Origin: Aureimonas altamirensis
Lineage (GTDB): Bacteria > Pseudomonadota > Alphaproteobacteria > Rhizobiales > Rhizobiaceae
Reading direction: 5' to 3'
Assembly: GCF_023702225.1 (NCBI RefSeq)
Contig: NZ_JAMQCO010000004.1
Span: forward strand, 56,384-120,383
DNA length: 64,000 nucleotides
Under the pieces are notes generated by a model that was given only the letters and a program-made list of their open reading frames with translations, had not been told where the DNA came from and searched no databases. Of this stretch, positions 59,656-64,000 are shown piece by piece (position 1 is the stretch's first letter; every line of letters starts with the position of its first letter). The translations under genes and the position numbers were made by a program.

Positions 59656-61395
59656 ATGCTCAGACGTTTCTTTGCCTATTACGCTCCGTGGAAGGGCCTT
59701 TTCGCCGTCGATTTCGGTTGTGCGGTGCTGGCCGGCCTTCTGGAACTGGGCTTCCCCATCGCGGTCAAGGTCTTCGTGGACGATCTCCTGCCCCGTGGCG
59801 AATGGGGCCTGGTCCTGCTGGCCACGGTCGGTCTTCTGATCCTCTACGCGGTCAATACCGGGCTGATGGCCGTCGTCACCTATTTCGGGCACATGCTGGG
59901 CATCAACATCGAAACGGAGATGCGCGCCCGCGCCTTCGACCATCTGCAGAAATTGTCGTTCGGCTATTTCGACAACAACAAGACCGGCCATCTTGTGGGT
60001 CGCCTGACCAAGGATCTGGAAGAGATCGGCGAAATCGCCCATCACGGGCCCGAAGATCTCTTCATCGCCATCATGACCTTCGTCGGCGCTTTCCTGCTGA
60101 TGCTTTTCATTCATCCGCCGCTGGCGATGATAACCGCCGTCATCGTGCCCTTCGGCACGTGGCTGACCGCGCGGTACGGAGCGCGCATGGCCGATACGTG
60201 GCGCGCCATCTACCGAAGCGTCGGCGACTTCAATGCCCGCATAGAAGAGAATGTCGGCGGCATCCGCGTTGTGAAGTCCTTCACCAACGAGGAGCACGAG
60301 CGCAATCTCTTCCGCGAAGACAACATGCGCTATCGGGCCCGCAAGCTGGATGCCTACCGCATCATGGCCGCCAGCCAGTCGCTCAACTACATGTCCATGC
60401 GCCTGACGCAGATCATCGTGATGGTGGCGGGCACGTGGTTCGTCGTCCAGGGTGGATTGACCATCGGCGGCTTCGTCAGCTTCCTGCTGCTGGTCAACGT
60501 GTTCTTCCGGCCCGTGGAGAAGATCGCAGCCGTCCTGGAAACCTATCCGAAGGGCATTGCAGGCTTCCGCCGCTACCTGGAGTTTCTGGATACCGGGCCT
60601 GATATAGTGGATCGGCCGAATGCGCAGGCGCTGAAAGGCATCAGCGGCGCCGTGCGCTTCGATGACGTGCATTTCGCCTATGTGCCGGGGCGGCCGGTGC
60701 TGAACGGCATCGACCTCGCCGTGCAGCCCGGCGAGACGGTGGCCTTCGTCGGCCCGTCCGGGGCCGGCAAGACGACCATCTGCTCGCTGGTACCGCGTTT
60801 CTACGACGTGACGGGAGGCTCCATCACCATCGACGGCATCGATATCCGCGACGTCACGATGGCCTCGTTGCGGCAACATATCGGCGTGGTCCAGCAGGAT
60901 GTCTTCCTGTTCGGCGGCAGCGTACGCGAGAACATCGCATACGGGCGCCTGGACGCCACCGAGGACGACATCGTGGAAGCGGTGCGCCGCGCCAACCTTA
61001 CGGAAACCGTCGCCGCCTTGCCGGAGGGCCTGGACACCATCGTCGGCGAACGGGGGGTCAAACTGTCCGGCGGGCAGAAACAGCGTCTGTCCATCGCCCG
61101 CATGTTCCTCAAGGATCCGGAGATCCTCATCCTCGACGAGGCCACATCGGCGCTCGACACGGAAACCGAGCGCGCCATCCAGGGCGCACTCGCCGAACTG
61201 TCGCGCGGGCGCACCACGCTGGTCATCGCGCATCGGCTGTCCACCATCCGCCATGCCGACCGCATCGTCGTCATCGACAAGGGCCGCATCGTGGAACAGG
61301 GCAGCCACGACGCGCTCGTGGCGCGTGGCGGACATTACGCACGGCTCAGCGCGGCACAGGATGCCCTGCCATCGTTCATGCAGGTCGCCGAATAG
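59656..61395 (+). CDS. MsbA-like ABC exporter (TMD-NBD fusion)
   Basis: This 579-residue half-transporter has a six-TM exporter domain (about 1-310) and a nucleotide-binding domain with Walker A GPSGAGKTT, Q-loop VVQQDVFLFGG, signature LSGGQKQRLSIARM, Walker B ILILDEATSALDTET and H-loop IAHRL. It works as a homodimer, exporting lipids or drugs; MsbA-like specificity is guesswork. The 3' end is followed by a 110-bp gap with an inverted repeat before the autotransporter gene. Confidence 0.92.
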   Translation: MLRRFFAYYAPWKGLFAVDFGCAVLAGLLELGFPIAVKVFVDDLLPRGEWGLVLLATVGLLILYAVNTGLMAVVTYFGHMLGINIETEMRARAFDHLQKLSFGYFDNNKTGHLVGRLTKDLEEIGEIAHHGPEDLFIAIMTFVGAFLLMLFIHPPLAMITAVIVPFGTWLTARYGARMADTWRAIYRSVGDFNARIEENVGGIRVVKSFTNEEHERNLFREDNMRYRARKLDAYRIMAASQSLNYMSMRLTQIIVMVAGTWFVVQGGLTIGGFVSFLLLVNVFFRPVEKIAAVLETYPKGIAGFRRYLEFLDTGPDIVDRPNAQALKGISGAVRFDDVHFAYVPGRPVLNGIDLAVQPGETVAFVGPSGAGKTTICSLVPRFYDVTGGSITIDGIDIRDVTMASLRQHIGVVQQDVFLFGGSVRENIAYGRLDATEDDIVEAVRRANLTETVAALPEGLDTIVGERGVKLSGGQKQRLSIARMFLKDPEILILDEATSALDTETERAIQGALAELSRGRTTLVIAHRLSTIRHADRIVVIDKGRIVEQGSHDALVARGGHYARLSAAQDALPSFMQVAE

Positions 61396-61467
61396 ACAGC
61401 GGCGAAGCGGCAACAGCGCCATCCAATTCGTCGGCGCCCGGATTCCACAGCCTGCGACCTCATGGTT

Positions 61468-61489
61468 AACTCAAACCTGTAGTTGAGTT
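61468..61489. promoter_or_regulatory. Inverted repeat AACTCAA-N8-TTGAGTT
   Basis: Perfect 7-bp arms (61468-61474 and 61483-61489) lie 16 bp upstream of the autotransporter ATG. It could be a repressor operator or a leader hairpin just ahead of the ribosome site. Confidence 0.5.
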
Positions 61490-61504
61490 CACCTGGGGGC
61501 GTTG

Positions 61505-64000
61505 ATGATTCGGCATGGGGGCTTCGGGGCATCTCGCCTCGTCCTGTTCGGCACCACCATGCTGGCCGCCCTGCCGGCCTACGCCCAATCCGCCCCGCCC
61601 TTCGACATGTCCGGAGAAGCCGGGGCTGCTCCATTCGCCATCACCGACAGCGACCTCGTCACCTATTCGGGCACGCAAAGCGCCGGCGAGGTCAGCATCA
61701 CGCGGAACACCGGTCAAGCCGTCGAGTTTCGGGATACCTCGACGGCCGGCAATGCGGGCATCATCACCAATGCCGGCGGCGCTGCGCGCTTTCTCGATGC
61801 CAGCAGCGCCGGCACCGCCCGCCTGACGAACAATGGCGAAACCGCCTTCGCAGGGTCGGCAGGCGCCGCCGAGGCCGATATCGTCAACAATGGCTCCGGA
61901 CAATTGACCTTCGACGGCGACGCCACCGGCGGCAACGCGCGGATCGGCAATAGCGGATTTGCCGCCTTCCGGGGCAACGCCAGCGCCGGCAACGCCAGCA
62001 TCACCAACAACCAGACCGGGCGCATCGAATTTTCCGGCAATGCCGATGCCGGCTCCAACCTCCTGTCCAATGGCGGGACCGTGACCTTCTCGGGCACGAG
62101 TTCGGCCGGTACGCGCTTCATCGCCAACAATGTCGGCGGATCGGTCGCCTTCACCGAAAACGCGACGGCCGCCGGCGCGGATATCGGCAACAGCGGCGCC
62201 CTGACCTTCGCAGGCCGATCCGCCCTCGCGGACGGAACCATCATCAACAATGCCGGCGGCGCGGTCCGCTTTTCGTCCTCGGCTTCGGCGGCGGACGGGG
62301 AAATCGCAAACGCCGGCACCCTCGACTTTACGGACGACGCAACGGCCGGCACCGCCATCATCCTGACGCAGACGGGCGGCCGTACGGTCTTTTCCGCGAA
62401 CGCCTCCGGCGGGCTGGCGGAGATGCGGCTCGACGATGGCGCCGTTGTCGACATTTCCGGGCTCTCGAACGGCGGCACCAGCTTCGGATCCCTGCTCGGA
62501 ACCGGCCAGGTGCTGCTGGGCGCAAACCGGCTGACGGTGGGTGGCAACGGGCTGGACACCGCCGTCGGCGGCCTTGCGGACGGCGGTGTCGCCGGCGGGT
62601 CCGGCGGCTCGCTGGAGAAGGTCGGGCCGGGCACGCTGCGGCTTCAGGGCGCAAATAGCTATACCGGCGCCACCATCGTCAGCGCGGGCGTGCTTCAGGC
62701 AGCCAATGCGAACGCCTTCGCGACCTTGTCCGCCGTCACCGTCGCTCCGGGCGCCCTTTTCGATATCGCCGGTTTCGACCAGACGATCGGCTCGCTCGCC
62801 GGTGGCGGCACGGTCGACCTTGCCGCCAATACGCTCAACCTCGGCGGCAACGATACGTCCACCGACTTTTCCGGACGTTTCATCGGTGCCGGCGGCATCG
62901 ACAAGGTGGGCGCAGGCACGTTCCGCCTGTCCGGTGATAGTGCGATCTTCGGCCCTTCCCGCGTCAGCGCCGGCATTCTGCAGGTCGACGGCGCCCTCGC
63001 GCTTTCGCCGCTCACGGTCGGCCCGGGCGCAAGCCTTGCGGGCACGGGCACGGCCGGGCCGACCCTGGTGCAGGCGGCGGGCGCCGTTTCACCCGGGCCG
63101 GGCATCGGCACGCTGGCGATCGCGGGCGACCTCGCTTTGTCGCCCGGCGCCATCTACCGCCTGGATAATGGCGGCGGCTCAGCCGATTCCCTCTTGGCCG
63201 CAGGCGTGGCGACCATCGACGGCGCAACCCTGGCCCTCACCCAGACCGGGCTCTACACACCAGGCGCCTCAGCCACCATCCTGAGGGCGGATGGCGGAGT
63301 CGCCGGAACCTTCGGCGCGGTGGCGGAGGATTATGCCTTTCTGACACCGGTCCTATCCTACACTCCGGGGGCGGTCTCGCTGGGACTGTCGCGCAACGCG
63401 GTGGCCTTCGCCGATGTCGGCGAAACGTTCAACCAGCGCAATGCAGGCGCGGGCCTGGACGGCGCTCCGCCCGCCAATCTCGCACAGCGGGCCGTCCTCT
63501 CCGGCAATGCGGACGATGCGCGCGCAGCCTTCGACCAGTTGTCCGGCGAGGTGCACGCTTCCATGCGGTCCACGCTGATCGCCATTAGCCGGCAGCTCGA
63601 ACGCGCCATGCTGGACCGCGGCCGCGCGCCCGCCATCGTCGAGCCGGGTCCGGACGCGGCTTTCGTGACGCGTCCCGCCGGATGGGCGCGCGCCTATGGC
63701 GCACGCGGGACACAGGATGGCGACGGCAACGCGGCCGGTGCGACGCGCGACGTATCGGGCGTCATGGGCGGCGTCGATGCAACGGTGGACGAGTTCGTCC
63801 GGCTCGGCTTCGCTGCCGCCTATGGCCGCAATTCCATCGACGTGGAGCAGCGCGCTTCCAGCGCCGACGTCGACAGCCTGCTCGTCGGCCTCTACGGCGG
63901 CGGCGCCTTGGGCAACGCCAGCCTCAGTGCAGGCGTCTCCTACGGTTGGCATCGGATCGACACGGCGAGAAGCGTGAGCTTTCCCTTCTTCACCGATGCA
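61505..64000 (+). CDS. Large autotransporter with alternating 21/19-residue repeats (3' truncated by window)
   Basis: The open frame continues past the window end; 832 codons are visible. A signal peptide ends near AYAQ (residues 1-27). Residues 60-301 hold 12 repeats of the type AGxAxIxNxGGxxxFxxxAS, which from the second unit on alternate strictly 21 and 19 residues. Two PATR-type segments follow (LEKVGPGTLRLQGANSYTG near 370 and DKVGAGTFRLSGDS near 460), then the conserved FDQLSGEVHASMRS helix and, from about residue 724 (WARAYGARG), the start of the autotransporter barrel, which is cut off. It is probably a surface adhesin-like protein. The passenger function is unknown. Confidence 0.9.
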   Translation, partial: MIRHGGFGASRLVLFGTTMLAALPAYAQSAPPFDMSGEAGAAPFAITDSDLVTYSGTQSAGEVSITRNTGQAVEFRDTSTAGNAGIITNAGGAARFLDASSAGTARLTNNGETAFAGSAGAAEADIVNNGSGQLTFDGDATGGNARIGNSGFAAFRGNASAGNASITNNQTGRIEFSGNADAGSNLLSNGGTVTFSGTSSAGTRFIANNVGGSVAFTENATAAGADIGNSGALTFAGRSALADGTIINNAGGAVRFSSSASAADGEIANAGTLDFTDDATAGTAIILTQTGGRTVFSANASGGLAEMRLDDGAVVDISGLSNGGTSFGSLLGTGQVLLGANRLTVGGNGLDTAVGGLADGGVAGGSGGSLEKVGPGTLRLQGANSYTGATIVSAGVLQAANANAFATLSAVTVAPGALFDIAGFDQTIGSLAGGGTVDLAANTLNLGGNDTSTDFSGRFIGAGGIDKVGAGTFRLSGDSAIFGPSRVSAGILQVDGALALSPLTVGPGASLAGTGTAGPTLVQAAGAVSPGPGIGTLAIAGDLALSPGAIYRLDNGGGSADSLLAAGVATIDGATLALTQTGLYTPGASATILRADGGVAGTFGAVAEDYAFLTPVLSYTPGAVSLGLSRNAVAFADVGETFNQRNAGAGLDGAPPANLAQRAVLSGNADDARAAFDQLSGEVHASMRSTLIAISRQLERAMLDRGRAPAIVEPGPDAAFVTRPAGWARAYGARGTQDGDGNAAGATRDVSGVMGGVDATVDEFVRLGFAAAYGRNSIDVEQRASSADVDSLLVGLYGGGALGNASLSAGVSYGWHRIDTARSVSFPFFTDA
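61682..62407 (+). repeat. Twelve tandem 19/21-residue passenger repeats
   Basis: From 61745 the units are 21,19,21,19,21,19,21,19,21,19,21 residues, giving a 40-residue (120-bp) super-period. The first unit, at 61682, is also 21. The long unit carries two extra residues around the turn after the Asn pair (NNAGGAVRF-like versus NSGALTF-like). Nucleotide identity between units is low, so the repeat is old or selected at protein level. Confidence 0.88.

Noticed and set aside
59620-61422. 600-codon minus-strand frame over the ABC exporter
   Set aside because: The ABC exporter on the other strand has all nucleotide-binding motifs; this frame is its antisense.

Overview
This is a GC-rich, gene-dense chromosomal segment from an alphaproteobacterium, very probably of the order Hyphomicrobiales (Rhizobiales). 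The evidence is gene order as well as gene content: the dgt-argS-SPOR-nagZ-tatABC-serS-surE-pcm-LysM/M23 run, the yajC-secDF-Mth938-phytoene-synthase-like run, exoR next to xthA, and PIMT-TolC-PopZ(DUF2497)-valS are all arrangements familiar from rhizobia and brucellae. The genus cannot be named from the sequence. No integrase, transposase, plasmid gene, CRISPR array or rRNA is visible. There are six tRNA genes: Leu(TAG), Asn(GTT), Cys(GCA), Arg(TCT), Pro(TGG) and Glu(TTC).

Layout. 1-3.5 kb: tig, tRNA-Leu, a DUF1127 microprotein followed by a probable CCUCCUCCC-loop ('cuckoo'/CcsR-type) small RNA, and trmFO. 3.5-9.3 kb (minus): protein translocation genes yajC and secDF, then homologues of the mitochondrial complex I assembly factors NDUFAF3 and NDUFAF6, then a membrane protein. 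9.5-22 kb: a DUF815 ATPase, then a long minus-strand run of envelope and translation genes (NlpD-like lipoprotein, pcm, surE, serS, tatCBA, nagZ, SPOR protein, argS, dgt). 22-31 kb: erpA-xthA, exoR, a FadL-type porin, valS, popZ and a TolC-family protein. 31-32.9 kb: a second PIMT-like methyltransferase, tRNA-Asn, a small membrane protein and tRNA-Cys.

32.9-39.8 kb is the most distinctive accessory block. A LysR regulator is divergent from a tightly overlapping operon with two different ureohydrolase (agmatinase/arginase-fold) genes, a complete polar amino-acid-type ABC importer and a DUF1989 protein. Together these look like an uptake and breakdown pathway for a guanidino compound that I cannot match to a named system. 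A 32-bp AT-rich dyad lies in the divergent promoter region.

39.8-64 kb: hemH, an autotransporter, aidB, small membrane or periplasmic proteins, an NDUFS4 homologue, PAP2 phosphatase, an HDAC-fold deacetylase, a run of small genes (including DUF2171 and an Rmf/CrpP-like protein), an atypical kinase-fold protein, an M15 peptidase-like lipoprotein, glyoxalase, a double cold-shock protein with DUF192, an EamA transporter, an SLT-like lipoprotein, VanZ, YeiH with a divergent LysR, BrkB/YihY, an MsbA-like ABC exporter, and finally a large autotransporter cut by the window end. Its passenger has a strikingly regular 21/19-residue alternating repeat.
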